Below, piece by piece: positions 1-12,094 of a DNA stretch of 64,000 nucleotides; within the stretch, counting starts at the first letter, position 1, and every line of letters begins with the position of its first letter. The position numbers and the translations under genes were made by a program. Under the pieces are notes generated by a model. That model saw only the letters and a list, made by a program, of their open reading frames with translations. It was not told the origin of the DNA and did no database searches. The DNA is from Marsupella aquatica (Eukaryota; Marchantiophyta): contig OZ316894.1 in NCBI GenBank assembly GCA_973895155.1, positions 8,432,001-8,496,000 of the forward strand. The letters are read 5' to 3'.

Positions 1-1984
1 GCCCCGCCTAGTATGTCATTTATATCATAGCAACATCTGATTTCCAAAGATAAATGTAATTGGAATTTGGTAGATTCTGGTGTATATATTTTATTAGACT
101 TAGTTGACATTGATCAAGGCCACCCCTTAAACCCAACCCTTGACCCAACTCACATATATCTACAAGACGATAAGTTAACCCAGTCCACAGTATAGACTCA
201 AAGAACTTGCACTCCCTCCCTCTCCTTTACTTCCTCCAGTATTTCCTTTGGTATCATGGACAGATCCCAATTATGGCAAGTTGAGAAGACTCATTTTAGC
301 AAAAATTGTGTACTTTGAAAAATGATGGGTTTGCAGAGTTGTCACGGTGTATGTGATCACATTATGACAATTAAATCTATGTATCTGGACCTATGATTTT
401 GGTTAACAAGATATTAAAACTTTTAAAAACCCTCTTTGTATTATGTCAAGTAAATCTATGTACAGTCCGATCTGGACCGTTCATTTTGATGAACAAAGTA
501 TTCAAACTTTTTCACACCCTCTTTGTATCACTCGCAAGCCCCTCCCACCTGGTAACAAATGTGTGAAAAGTCCACAAAAAGGAAAGACCGACTCCCTCCC
601 TGTCCATTCTCCTTGCTCTACTTCCCTCTCTTCCCTGAAGGATACAACTTCAGTACTTTTCGTTCCATTACTTAACTTCTCTCCATCTAAAGACATCCTG
701 CAGTCAACAAAACTATGGACATCCATGTATACTACATTGGGGAACATGACTTTAGTTCCCTTCTATGACTATCTGAATTTAAGTTGCACAAACTTGGGAT
801 CAATCGAGAGAATACCTTTAATCAAATTTGTGCATATACAATTATGGCTCCATAACCTGATATGGCTTATAATCTAGAGCGAAACTATATTTCGAAAGGA
901 CTGACAACGAGGCTGCAATTGCTTTGCACCTCCTCGAATTTAAGCTTTGGGATGATGCGACTCGGTCCCACGCCTTCTCGGTCAAATTCTTCTGCACACA
1001 CCAAGGGAAGCAGCAACTCAGCTCCGCTTCCACACTTGCTTCCTAAACAGTGCTGGTAGGCCAAAATATTCAGCGATTAGCACCTCCCTCTGGTTCACAT
1101 CTATTCTCGCAGTAAGTCTGCCATGGATGCCAAGTGGTCAGGAATCTGAGATTTAGTTCTTGCATAATCATGCCTGGCAGTAACTCTGGGGCTTAATTTT
1201 AAGCCATTCCTATCGACCGACCTGCATGAAATTCAATTGGTGACGTGCTGATGAAGAGCATTTTGAACCCTAGTGGTAGGGGATCTTGGCACCTGGAGTC
1301 ATGATCCGCGTGAGCTCAGAGATCACGTGTCTAAGAAAAGACTCACAAGTTGCCACAAATGTTTCAGTTTCAGTCATCTTAATCCCTGTCGACTGTGGAC
1401 AAAGAGTGGTGTACACTTCGAAGTAGATCGTTAAACATGACAAGCCAAAGTGAACGACACTCCTATTTATAACAATTTACAGCGCAGCCGTTGGAAACTC
1501 TAATTATCTTGACTTGGTGTGCATAGAAGACAATGGACGAGTGTTCATGTCTTAACAAATTTTGAATCGATGCACATTACAAACAAATTCATACTATACT
1601 TTCACTTTGAAAGAGGTTACAGCTATGCGCTGGTGTGATTTTTAACTGCTTAGTCTAATAACCACCAAGATAAACTCACAAATAGATTCTCGATACAGAT
1701 TGGAGACGGTCAAGCTTGGAATATCAAGCGCAATTACCATTCTCCACACTGAACTGTCTTCAGTGATACTAACCTCAACGTATAATCTATGTAAACTCGA
1801 TAGATACTGGCCGGGCACATAGTCGCAGAACTGTCGAAAACAAAACTGTTCAATTCAATATGAAGTAGAATTCCAAACAGAACATCTTCTAATTGCGTTT
1901 GAATCTGAATATCTATATCAACCGCTTTTGAGAATGATGATAAGTACGCTTCCCAGGAGTTCTTTGCCCAGACGCGCTCACCCA
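1..1984. other. Intergenic, no supported gene
   Basis: Moderately AT-rich DNA. Short open frames occur on both strands (for example a plus frame at 443-877) but none has a recognisable domain, splice pattern or repeat of known type. I see no RNA gene. It may include the 3' flank of the Dabb gene that ends at 1985. Confidence 0.6.
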
Positions 1985-2716
1985 TCAAGATCCTTCATTG
2001 CCTACGTCCGTCGATGATTCCTCAAAGATCTTTTTCTTCGATTCACCAAGTATGTAATCCACTTTTAGATTATCGGCCAACTTGGAGTTAGCTTTCTTGT
2101 GCAGTTCCACATATGCAGGGTCTTGCAGGAACGCAACCAACCCTTCAACTGAAGGTAGACGGACGACAAATGCATGTGTGAATACATCATTCGGCTTGTA
2201 GTTTGTCCCTGAAGTCAGTTGCACAATTTGAGCCTGAATTTTGTTGGGCAAGTCAGATACAATATTCATGAACTCTTCAACTTCAGGAGTAGAGGTGCCC
2301 TCCTTGAACTTGAACAGTTCGACATGATCTACGCCTTCGTTGAACTTCTCACCCTCCTTATATAATTCAGACAGATCAGTATCCACTTCTGCCTCATAGT
2401 CTACTGAGTACTCCCCGCTTTGAAATGGTGTTATTGTTTTCCTCGAGACATCAATCCGATAATCATCAGCCAAATATGTAGCGAGTGCTTCTTTTGATGC
2501 AAAGCGCATCACAAGGACATGGGTGACCCCATGTGCTTCCTTGGCTAAAACTTGGCCTAAGGCCATGGACATTATGCTTGGAAAGTAATCCTTGAATGAC
2601 CAGAGACCCTTGTACATGTCCATTTCTTGCACCTCTGTATAGCCATCCCTGAACTTGAAGAACACGGTATGTTCAATTACCGGTACCGTTACAGTGGTCT
2701 TGGTGTCTGTCGACAT
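1985..2716 (-). CDS. Tandem stress-response A/B barrel (Dabb) domain protein
   Basis: Intronless frame of 243 aa. It holds two tandem Dabb domains (dimeric alpha/beta-barrel family, PF07876): the first around residues 12-105, opening with EHTVFFKFRDG, and the second around 127-225, opening with VDHVELFKFKEGTS. Each has the typical His near the first strand and the 'HVLVMRFASKEAL'-like / 'HAFVVRLPSVEGL' strand-helix that follows. Plant Dabb proteins are small soluble stress-induced or metabolic proteins, usually of about 110 aa with one domain, so a two-domain form is a known but less common layout. The start is taken at the ATG at 2716 (MSTDTK): the frame is open 21 bases further, but that upstream codon is TTG, not used in plants. 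It is the only apparently intact host gene in the window. The function of this copy is not known; it could be cytosolic, as no signal peptide is visible. Confidence 0.85.
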   Translation of the reverse strand: MSTDTKTTVTVPVIEHTVFFKFRDGYTEVQEMDMYKGLWSFKDYFPSIMSMALGQVLAKEAHGVTHVLVMRFASKEALATYLADDYRIDVSRKTITPFQSGEYSVDYEAEVDTDLSELYKEGEKFNEGVDHVELFKFKEGTSTPEVEEFMNIVSDLPNKIQAQIVQLTSGTNYKPNDVFTHAFVVRLPSVEGLVAFLQDPAYVELHKKANSKLADNLKVDYILGESKKKIFEESSTDVGNEGS

Positions 2717-4881
2717 TGCAGCCACGTGAAGATACAACCCAATGCCGAAGAAGAGACTGCACGCCTTGCTGCAAACTGCCTAGTCCCGAAACTATTCGAG
2801 CACTGACTTTAAGACCTGTAAGTTCTCCATTTAATCGCAACAATGCCAAGAGCCAACAGAGAGCCGTCAGTAATTGGACAACGCTGGTAATATTCAGCAC
2901 GATTGTAAGATAACTAAATCTATAAGTTAAATCAGTCCCTGAACATTTCTTAAAATTAAATTAACTCACCAATAGACACATTGCATTGTACACAACTTTA
3001 CAGAATCTCAAGAAGAGAAGCGGAAAACCACAACTGTAAAATTTATTAATATTCTGTAGAACATTGTTGCGAGTGATCTTGGAAGTTAGGTAGCATGGAA
3101 CGGATCTATCCAAGCTCTGCACGAGACAGTGTCAAATCTGCCAGCGACAGGAGTTCAATTCTACACACGCAGCCTCGGAGAATCGACCAGAGAAAAAGAT
3201 TCAACCTGTTTTGGCGATTTCCAAATTGCAACGCACGAACGATCAAATTATAAGGGAGGTGAGTTTTGCTGCGACGGATTTCCTAAAGAATGCATGTCAA
3301 CTAAGACAGCGGAAGCAGGTCAATACTTCTGCCGTGGGTTTCTTACCTAGACTTTGTAGAATCTGATGTAAAACCGAGAACAGAAAGTTCTGAGTGCAAT
3401 ATTTTGGAGATGGCAGCACTAACTTTCTCGTTTTCGGTTGGATAAATGATTGAAATTTTGCTCCCCACAGACTGCAGGTCCTCAGTCCCTCCAATTAAAT
3501 CTGCTTACCTCTCTTAATATAATCAGGACATGCTGCATCACAAAGTCCATATTGAGCTAGCTAGCTTCAGATTTGAGCTCAAATGGCAGTTAACATTACT
3601 TGACATTAAGCTAAGTTTCAGTCGTTGCCGTACACAAGCTCTTCTTTCGATATATTCAAGGGTACAACGCAGAGATTGGAATTTGACGACGCAGCTCTTT
3701 GAATGAGAGGAACAAACTGCCAGTCACAGCTTGGGCCGACAATGTTTGTTCCATTTTGCAATATACGTGAGCACATTGGCCGACAGACAAAGGAGTGACA
3801 AAACTAAAACATGGAGTATATAAAGTGACAAAAGCATTGTCTAGAATGTGTATGCTTCCATCCAAATTCAATGTTCAAACAGTTACAGCCTCGGCATGCT
3901 GAAGCAATTAAGAATTCGACGAGCACAACTTGTAAAACGATCCCCGAACAGGATTGACACAGTAAGATGCATTGATGCTCCTCCTGGTACTGTACTTCCT
4001 GGTATACGACATCTCTATCACGCTGCAGCAATCCCGGTAAACAGAGCACAAGCAAGTAAAGAATTTGCACGGCTCAGATAGAACAAGCAGCTGGCGCCGA
4101 GAGAGCAATCCTCACTCCCTTCCAACGCATCCCACAGAACACAGCTGTGAGACGCTGAATGACAGGAAGACGAGGGTTCGGTTACTTACACAGTTCACAC
4201 CTTCTCGAACTTGACCTCTAGAAGACGGACGCGGCTCAGTTCCACAGGCTTATCAGCAACCTCTCTCGGTCATTTCTTCTCCATGCATTGATGGGAGAAG
4301 CAGCACCTCAGCCCTGTTCCCACACTAAGTAAATCGCTTCACCACACCGATTCTCGCCCTCGAGTTTCCCTTTCCCTAGGGTTGCAAGACTGCCACCCAG
4401 CTCTCTCACTTCACTTCACTTCGCTTCGCTTCACTTGAACGCGAGCACTATCTCCTCCCTCGTTCATGCAAACGAATCAAAGTACTTTTTGGAGCTTCGT
4501 CATCGACTTCTGGTCTGCTACAGCAATAAAGCTCTTGTTTCTCTGATCTCTTGGTGCCCTTTCTCGGCTCTGCACCGACGGCTCTCCGACAGAACGGCCT
4601 CCAACAGTCCAACGTACTGGACTTTGCATGATTGTCTCCTGTGCACTCCTAAAGTCCTCTAGACCCACAAACACAAGTTCACTTAATCACATCACACTCT
4701 CTAAGCACTACTTTACATGACCTTGAGGGCACTTTCGGAGGTGCTTTCACCGAAGGAAAATGGATGGCAGTTAGCACACTCCAATAAATATAGTGTCCCC
4801 GGGCTAAAAGCATTTTTTACTGACCTCCATTTGGGGTCCTTTCCAAAATTCCAGGCTCCACAATGCGGCCATCATCATGAA
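2717..4881. other. Intergenic, no supported gene
   Basis: Contains the upstream side of the Dabb gene and about 2 kb without recognisable coding potential. A short pyrimidine-rich microsatellite made of CTTCACTT/CGCTT units lies at about 4405-4438. I could not pick out a convincing TATA box for the Dabb gene. Confidence 0.5.
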
Positions 4882-5061
4882 GGCTTCAAACACAAAGAGA
4901 CTTGTTGTTTTGGATAAAATTAACTTCTGCATTCATGTTTGTGATAAATTTTCTGTAAAAACTAGGACCCCGGCTTCAAACACAAAGAGACTTGTTGTTT
5001 TGGATAAAATTAACTTCTGCATTCATGTTTGTGATAAATTTTCTGTAAAAACTAGGACCCC
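4882..5061. repeat. Exact tandem duplication, 2 x 90 bp
   Basis: The 90 bases 4882-4971 (starting GGCTTCAAACACAAAGAG and ending AACTAGGACCCC) are repeated without a visible change at 4972-5061. Identity of both units implies a recent duplication or conversion. No coding role is apparent. Confidence 0.9.
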
Positions 5062-5739
5062 ATACCGTAAAAAAGAATGTAAAAAAAAACTGACATGCAA
5101 ATCAAAAGACAAAGATTGATGTAAAACTGCCCCCAGTAATGGTGTCATTTATAGTTTGATTTGGTAGTTCCCCATGCTGTTTTCTAAGGAGTACTTTACA
5201 AGACGTTGGGGGCACTTTGGAGGTTTTTTCACAAAAGCAAACTAGAGAGCCATTGCACACACTAAATATAGTGTCCTGGGGCTAAAAGCATTTTTTGAAT
5301 ACTTTTATTGTCTCCAAGGTCTTGTGAAGCCAATTGCAGCCAATGGTGCTAGATTAATTTACTAGAGATAGATTTGAGGACCCACTCCTCCGGATGTCAC
5401 ATATTCTTTGGCTAAAGTCTTTCTAGATGTGACAAGAGAAGATCTTATGAAGGACTTGTGGGTCCCTTTCTAATGCAAATGACTTAAAATAGAAATGGAC
5501 CAAGGGGCCAGAAGAAAAGACCTCCAAGAGAGGTGGTCTAAAATCTAGGACAAAAGAGTGCTCCACATAAGCAAAAATTGGGCCCACTTCATACCATGTA
5601 GGATTGGTAAACAGGTTTGGTTGAAAGTGCCCCCAACATTTTGTAAAGTGAACAGCCGCAGTTTTCTCTCAAATGGATGGCTCCGATCAGATCTTGGAGA
5701 CCCAAAAAAATGGAAACTACCCCCAACTTCTTGTAAAGC

Positions 5740-6435
5740 CACCCTAAGTGCCTCAAACACTTATACACGGATTGCACTATGCTATAAATATACGTTAGAG
5801 TACTAAATACTCCTAGGAGAGCAACAAAGACTAGTTCAGTCAATCAATGTAGCTAAGTACATCAAACATGTATCCTTGCTCTCTGCTAGAAGTATACTTT
5901 ATTGTCTTAAAGTCCGCTGAGTAGAGCGACAAAGACAGCTTCAGTCAATCACTCTGTCCATGTGCATGAAACACTTATCCTTGCATATGCAATTAGTATA
6001 CATTACAGTCCCAAAGCCCACTGAGCAGAGCGACAAAGAAAAGTTCAGTCAATCACCATGTCCTCAACTGTGTCTAAGTGCATGAAACACTTATCCTTGC
6101 ATATTCATTTATTTATTTATATATGCAAAAAAATACTCTAAAGTCCTGTGAGCAGAGCACGAAGACAAGTTCACTCAATCAGTGTGTCTAAGTATATCAA
6201 ACACTTCTCTACAGATTGTGTTGTGCTATAAATATACATTGCAGTCCTAAAGTCCTATGAGCAGAGCGACAAAGACAAGTTCACTCAAGCACCATGACTA
6301 TGTGCATCAAACACTTATCTACGGATTGCGCTATGTATACATTGCAGTCCTAAAGTCCTATGAGCAGAGCGACAAAGTTCACTCAAGCACCGTGTTTAAG
6401 TGCATTAAACACTTATCCACGGATTGCACTTGGGG
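5740..6435. repeat. Degenerate tandem repeat, unit about 100-120 bp
   Basis: About six diverged units, each holding CAAACACTTATCC / GGATTGCACTATG, then TATACATT.CAGTCC.AAAGTCC, then GAGCAGAGCGACAAAGACAAGTTCA and a CTCAATCA stretch. A detached single unit lies at about 7410-7500. The array ends directly before the solo LTR at 6440. I recognise no coding function. Confidence 0.75.
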
Positions 6436-6439
6436 GCCT

Positions 6440-6785
6440 TGTTGAGCATAGACGACAATTGCAACGGCAAGCCCATGAACCATCCAACGCATAAGAGTCG
6501 ACACAAAGAGATACGTGGCTCACCTCCACATGAGGCTACGTCCACCAGAACACACAAGAGCTTTACTGCACTCTAGGCCGAACGGCCATACCAAGCATTC
6601 ACAGCACAAGTTCTCCCTATCTCTCAACTAGCTCCGTAACAATGAGCCTAAGTTCCACCAGAGGCTGGGACCAGCCCTGGCTATATATTCACAACAACAC
6701 TACCGCTAACATTAGCTAAGTCCTAACCCGAGTTAGCCTAACTGTGGTTAGCTCATGAGTCACAAGACTAGAGCAATAACTAACA
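6440..6785 (-). mobile_element. Solo LTR of a Ty1/copia element
   Basis: 346 bp starting TGTTGAGCATAGACGACAAT and ending ATAACTAACA. The first 200 bp match the LTRs of the copia element at 12095-18693 (same GCAACGGCAAGCCCATGAAC block); the rest is diverged. It is flanked by a perfect 5-bp duplication GGCCT (6435-6439 and 6786-6790). There is no PBS-like sequence next to it and no internal region, so this is a solo LTR left by LTR-LTR recombination, of a related subfamily. Confidence 0.85.
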
Positions 6786-6924
6786 GGCCTCACTCCAAGG
6801 CGGTATCATATCATGCGCATAGTAAATATCCTAAAACATAAGTAAATAAATTTTTTAAGGGATTTTTTTGCTCCTAACTTTTTGGTCTCATATTTGGTTT
6901 TAAAAACCCTATCATGGGTATAAC

Positions 6925-7251
6925 CACCGTGACAGCAAACAGCAAACAGCAAACAGTTACTCGTAACAGCAAACGGGTGGTAAAAAATTTGGAATTTTTT
7001 TTGGAATTTTTTTGGGGAAAAAATATTAAATATTTTTTGTGAGTCGATATTTTTTGGCTAGCGCCCGGAGCTAGTAATAGTATCGCCTTACACTAGCAAA
7101 AAATTGTCATGTTTTAAATTATTTTGAAAATTGTGACTTTTAATGACACATTTTTAGATTGTCTAGTTTGCTCGTAACAGTAAATTTTTGCTCGTAATAG
7201 GAAATTTTTTGCTCGTAACAGTAAATCTGTTTGCTATTTGCTGTCACGGTG
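6925..7251. mobile_element. MITE with CACCGTGACAGCAAA inverted ends
   Basis: 327 bp bounded by inverted repeats of about 25 bp: left CACCGTGACAGCAAACAGCA, right the reverse complement with one change. The inside is AT-rich with several CTCGTAACAG(C/T)AAA motifs near both ends and no coding frame. I could not define a target duplication, so the superfamily is open. Confidence 0.7.
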
Positions 7252-7594
7252 AAAACCCTCCCCTATCATTATTATAATTCTCAAACTTGGATTAAAACAC
7301 CCCTCATGTGCTTCCACCAAAAAATAGAAATAGTTTGCTGAACCCAATAAAAAAACCCTATACTTATTCAAGTGTGATGGATCAACAGAAAAGAAGTAAA
7401 GACTCAGGGGGATTGCACTATGCTATAAGAATACATTAGAGTCCTTAAATCCTTTGACCAAAGCGACAAAATCAGATCAAAGTGTCTCAATGCATCAAGC
7501 TAATGCTCACATTGGGAGTTGGTCCACCTGATGTGTTTAGATTGGAAAACACATTATGCAAAGAAACTCTAGTTATGCCTTCTCATGCAGAGGC

Positions 7595-7896
7595 CTTGGG
7601 GGTTTCATTTCCACAAAAATGACACATCACGTGCAACAAAGTATAGGTTCATTTTATAGGTTTGAAGGGAAGACTTAAAAAAAGTTGAGAAAAACAATAG
7701 GGTCTTTTTAATCCAATTTTGAGACTTATAAGAACATTAGGGTCCTTATAACCAAAATTTTAGAATATTCCAAGAATATTCCATCTTTATAGGGGTTGAA
7801 ATTTTATTTTTCTTCTTATTTTTCATACATTTTTTGGGGTCCAAGGCCTAAAAACATCGCAGGTTATGGGGAGATCCATATAGTGAGACCCCCGAG
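7595..7896 (+). mobile_element. hAT-like MITE, copy 1
   Basis: 302 bp starting CTTGGGGGTTTCA and ending TGAGACCCCCGAG, that is, imperfect inverted ends. It is flanked by a perfect 8-bp duplication GCAGAGGC (7587-7594 and 7897-7904). Internally it holds a run of blocks shared with three other copies in the window (ATCACGTGC, GGGAAGACTTAA, TGAGACTTATAAGAACATTAG). An 8-bp target duplication is typical of the hAT superfamily. It is noncoding. Confidence 0.9.
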
Positions 7897-8402
7897 GCAG
7901 AGGCAACATGCAATTTTGGAGTAGCAACCACCTACTTGCTACTAGTGAAACATGGCACGCAACAACGATAAGGGTGATGGATTATATTACCAACATGCCC
8001 TACCTATGAGAGGACTAGATTCAAACCTAGTGTTATGTAATAGGATAATCATAGGGTATTTTTTGATTAGTTGGGCCCACTAAGCAATATACCAGCTAGA
8101 GAGAGTGTTATTGGTGAGGTTATTTGATACTAGAGTTCAACCCTTGATGTTGGGTAAGTCTGCTATATCAAAGATTGGGATTGTATCCGGATGATCTAGA
8201 CGAGTGTCCCTTTCCAGTTCAGACTTCATTGGGAGAACCTATACTCACACATCATATCATCATTTTCAACCCTTGATGTTACAATAGGTAAGTCTCTTAC
8301 ATCAAGATTGGGATTGTGTCCATATGATCTAGATACCGGATGAGCATTTGACCTTAAAATTCATTCACTGAAGAGGATCATCCAAATGATAGTTCACATA
8401 TA

Positions 8403-8900
8403 TAGACTTGAGCTATATTTGAGCTATTCTGACTAAGGCTGAGTCATATGGACTTGAGCTATATTTGAGCTATTCTAACTCTCGGGGGTCTCACTATATG
8501 GAGACTTGGGTGGAGACCTCCCCATCACCTGCGACATTTTTAGGCCACAGACCCCTAATATGTAAGAATTTTTTAGAATTTTCAACCCATGTAACACTGG
8601 AATGTTCTTGGAATATTCTAAGATTTTGACTAAAAAGATACTAATGTTCTTATAAATCTCAAAAATTGAATTTAAATGACCATTTTTTTCTGCAAAAATT
8701 CTTAAGTCTTCCTTTAGAATCAATAAAACAACCATATCCTTTGTCGCACGTGATCAATGTATCGTTTTTGTGGAAGTGAAACCCCTAAGTTCTAACTAAG
8801 ACTGAGTCATATGATGTGTTTTGAGCTATTCTAAATAAGAATGAGTCATATGGACTTGAGTTACACTTATGTTATTCTAACTAAGACTAAGTCATATGAT
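8403..8900. repeat. Tandem repeat of about 46 bp, split by a MITE
   Basis: Units resemble GACTTGAGCTATATTTGAGC followed by TATTCTAACTAAGACTGAGTCATATG. Two units lie before the MITE at 8481-8789 and two to three after it. Just upstream (8126-8205 and 8266-8345) there is a separate 140-bp-spaced duplication around CAACCCTTGATGTT ... GATTGGGATTGT.TCC. None of this is coding. Confidence 0.7.
8481..8789 (-). mobile_element. hAT-like MITE, copy 2
   Basis: 309 bp starting CTCGGGGGTCTCACTATATG and ending GTGAAACCCCTAAG, inverted relative to copy 1. It has a perfect 8-bp target duplication TTCTAACT (8473-8480 and 8790-8797). The target sequence belongs to the surrounding 46-bp tandem repeat, so the insertion is later than the array. 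Confidence 0.9.
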
Positions 8901-10674
8901 ATGTTGGTGGGATGTACACTATTTTACCCCTCTTTTCATGTAATTTTGGTCTAGTCTATGACTTCCATGACAAGGTTGCATTCATTCTTTATTGCATGAC
9001 AAGGTTGGAATCACAATGCTCAACCAGGGCACAATATAACCATGCATTGCACCTTATATGTTAATTGGTTAAAAACTTTCAATGCTTATTGTTTAGATAT
9101 GTGTGTCACCCTAAATAGAGAGTCTCTCAAATAGAGACTAAATATAGCAAGGTACAATACGTACTTTTCTTTCAGCCACAAAGTATTGTGTCCCTAAGGT
9201 ACATTGATTTGTATGTTCAAGTTAATGTAATTATCTTGAACCCAGCAAATATTATTCCTCATTTGGTTCTAAAGGTGTGCATTTTTATTCTATTTACTAT
9301 TTTACAATCACTGCTTAAATGCATTTGAACACTGTAAGGTAGCTTCTTAATTCAATTAAATACTATTCTCAATAGGGTACAATATACTTTATTATGAATA
9401 ACTTGAAATAACTGTGTCTTAGAAGGGGCCAGCTATATATACGGTAGATTGTTATTGCAATATTAGGGGACTACGTGGTTAACTTGCACTTAAGCACAAA
9501 ATGTACGTATCCATGTTGCACTTAAACATGGTTCACTGAATTATTACAAAAATATCTTTGCTTTGTATATTATTGCTTTTATGCGAAAACAATACTTTTA
9601 AGATAGAATGAGTGTAGCCAATTGGCCACTTCACAAAACAGTAAGTATGATGGTACAAAAATATCTTATCCATTAAATATTATTGCTGTCCTGCAAAGTA
9701 CAGGAAATGCCTCACTGTCCCTCACGAGAACCAACAACCTGACGTCGCTACACTACCGTAGATAGGTTATTTTTCAGGTATTTTCGCTTTCGCCCAGGTG
9801 CTTGTGTGAAAGAGAATAATAAGAAGCGTTATTTATCTAATATTCTTAGATCATCCTAGATTTTTTCTTAGATTAAGTTGTAACAGTTAGATCTTCCTAG
9901 ATTTGAGGATGAACATCAGATTTTGGCTAACGGGCCTGTGGCTAGGTGGGAAACTGGTGCAAAATTTGGCCATGAGTGGGTAAGGCTTTTCAGCCAGGTG
10001 GGATTTGACAAATTTATGCCACTAACGAAACCTTGTACACCAGTGCCACTCGGTTTGCCCCCAAAAATGTAGAATTGAGAAAATGTTGTTCCTGACTAAC
10101 CAGATATTTTGGTGTCCTTGTGAAACCGAGAAAGAATTTAGTCAGTTAATTTTTAAGAATTCTGACTTTTGAGTGTGCTTCTTGCTTTTAAAATTAAAAG
10201 AGAAACAGGAATATAATAGTCTTACCTTTTGGGTGCGTTGTTTCAGCATTGTTTGTTACCCTTCCAACACAATCTCAACATGCTGCTTCCACCAATTGGA
10301 TGCCGTTGCTAGGTTTGCATTCTCTTATTCAACACTTAAAACCTGAGTGAATTCTTTAAACAGCTACAGTAGAGAATGAATGTTTCTTTTGAAGTTAGGA
10401 CTTTTGCTTCGAGTGCTTGATGAGAACGCATTGGCTGTTCTTGGTAACAACTAGTTATAGATGCCTTTTCCCACACCTTGACAAGGCCAAAACAGGGCCA
10501 TTGGAGTCTGTTGAAGCAACATGTTTGTCAGGTTTTGGCTCATCAACATTGATAGCAAACTTGCAGAAAACATCAAAGATGACTTAGTACAAAATGGCTT
10601 TCAAAGAAAGAAATTCAACTTTGGAAATTTATATCTGCTCTGATCAGCTGTGAAAATTGTTGATGTTAGGCCTA
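8901..10674. other. AT-rich intergenic DNA, no gene seen
   Basis: No open frame above background and no recognisable repeat ends. A short stretch at about 9830-9920 carries a twofold AGATCATCCTAGATTTT / AGATCTTCCTAGATTT motif. Confidence 0.5.
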
Positions 10675-10682
10675 TCGGAAAG

Positions 10683-10923
10683 CCCAGGGTACTCACTTCT
10701 TTTCTTCCGGCCATCGCGCGTGACGAAGTTGGGGGTTTTTAGTTCAATTGCGCGGAAGACTTTAAAAATTTTCCTGAGGAAATATAGGGGTGTTTGAATC
10801 CAAATTTGAGACTACTAAGAACTACAGATTCCATAAAATTAGGAGTTAAAAATAGTAGAAATCTATTTTATTTTCTTTAGTTTTAGAGTGTTATGGGACC
10901 TCCCTTGGAGTAAGGCCCCCGAG
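10683..10923 (+). mobile_element. hAT-like MITE, copy 3 (diverged)
   Basis: 241 bp from CCCAGGGTACTCACTTC to AGTAAGGCCCCCGAG. It keeps the family block order (CGCGTGACGAAG, GGAAGACTT, TTTGAGACTACTAAGAAC). The flanks are TCGGAAAG (10675-10682) and TAGGAAAG (10924-10931), an 8-bp duplication with one mismatch. It is more diverged than copies 1, 2 and 4, so it is probably older. Confidence 0.75.
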
Positions 10924-11082
10924 TAGGAAAGCACATCTCAAGACTCTTCTAATGGTACCAGGGTTTGCAATTCTTTGCCTAGTAATGAGAGAATTTAAAA
11001 GTCAATCATCACCAATTGTAGAAAATCTATGACCATCCAAGAAAAAACAACTGACTTTGGAAATTTGTATGTGCATTGATGC

Positions 11083-12094
11083 TAGTGGTGGACCTTGCCA
11101 CCCAGCGCCCTCACCAATCCCAGCACTCACGCCTAAGTGCCCCTGGTGCCCGAACGCCTCCACGGAATACTTCGAGCAAGCAACCTAGTGTCCCTTGCAC
11201 CGCCCGCGGCCCCTCCCATACGAAGCCGCACTTGCTCTCCAACACCGCTACTCAACGGTACTCACTGTCTACACAAGCAACCAAGCACCTTAGTAAGTAA
11301 TCATTTAGGATCTAGAACTCACCCAGTCTAGCATCATAACTCAAGCTCAACAGAAGTTAGTAAATAGGTCAACGATAGGTTCTCCCGATGCCATAAGCCG
11401 GAACCAGAACCCACGCCCACTGTTCGTCCAGAACAGCTCCTTCCTTGGGCGCGGCCCGGGTTCCCCCTTGTACCTATCCATCACCAACTGCCTGCTCTGA
11501 CCCCAGGACATGCTCATGGCCCAAATTAGCATAGCTTGTCCTTAAGCTTGTCCCAAGCTTGTCCCAACACGCTGGGACCAGAATGGCCCCGACTCTAGCA
11601 ACCAACTCCCGGTTCTCGCCCCATTGATGGTCTAGGGGCTGAGCACCCTTGGAACTCAACCTCCATGCCTACTTGGCCTTGCCTCCCCAATGCAAGCTCC
11701 CTTGGGAGACTGAACGCGGCTTGGCTGCTGTTCGGCAGGATTTGGCAAGCGGGCGAGCTAACACCCGCAAACCTCGAGAATCCATGGCACCCCCAGACCC
11801 AGCTTGGGACCCAGCTGAGCTCAGGAAGGCAAAGCCCTCCTCAAAATCTTTTCAACGCACCCAAGAAATCCTCCAACGGACTTCCCGTTGGGAAGATATC
11901 GTCGTTTCCGTTTGGCGCTTTCCCTTAGTGTCGTGACCGTCGCGGCTCACGACTTCGGCTCGCCCCTGGCCCCCAAGGAGACACCACTCCCCTCATATAT
12001 GCTTTTGGAGACCTGCCACCCCCAGACCAACTTTGGTCCCTAAACATTTGGCCTCCAACCCGGATCCTATCGCGCATAGTGGGCGTGCCACCAA
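11083..12094 (+). mobile_element. Older GC-rich element, left part (host of the copia insertion)
   Basis: GC-rich stretch interrupted by the copia element; it resumes at 18694. The last 90 bp (CAACTTTGGTCCCTAAAC ... GGGCGTGCCACCAA) match 23815-23873, where the same sequence is uninterrupted. The left border is not defined. Open frames here (11649-11936 and others) have no recognisable domain. Confidence 0.55.

Noticed and set aside
443-877. 144-codon plus-strand frame
   Set aside because: No domain, Ser/Leu-rich composition typical of noncoding AT-rich DNA, no promoter or splice context.
2716-2737. Upstream start of the Dabb gene (7 more codons)
   Set aside because: The first codon would be TTG on the minus strand; the first ATG is at 2716.
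11076-11936. Overlapping GC-rich frames as a gene
   Set aside because: They are in the older repeat that also occurs at 18694-19204 and 23765-24047, with no domain and no frame preference.
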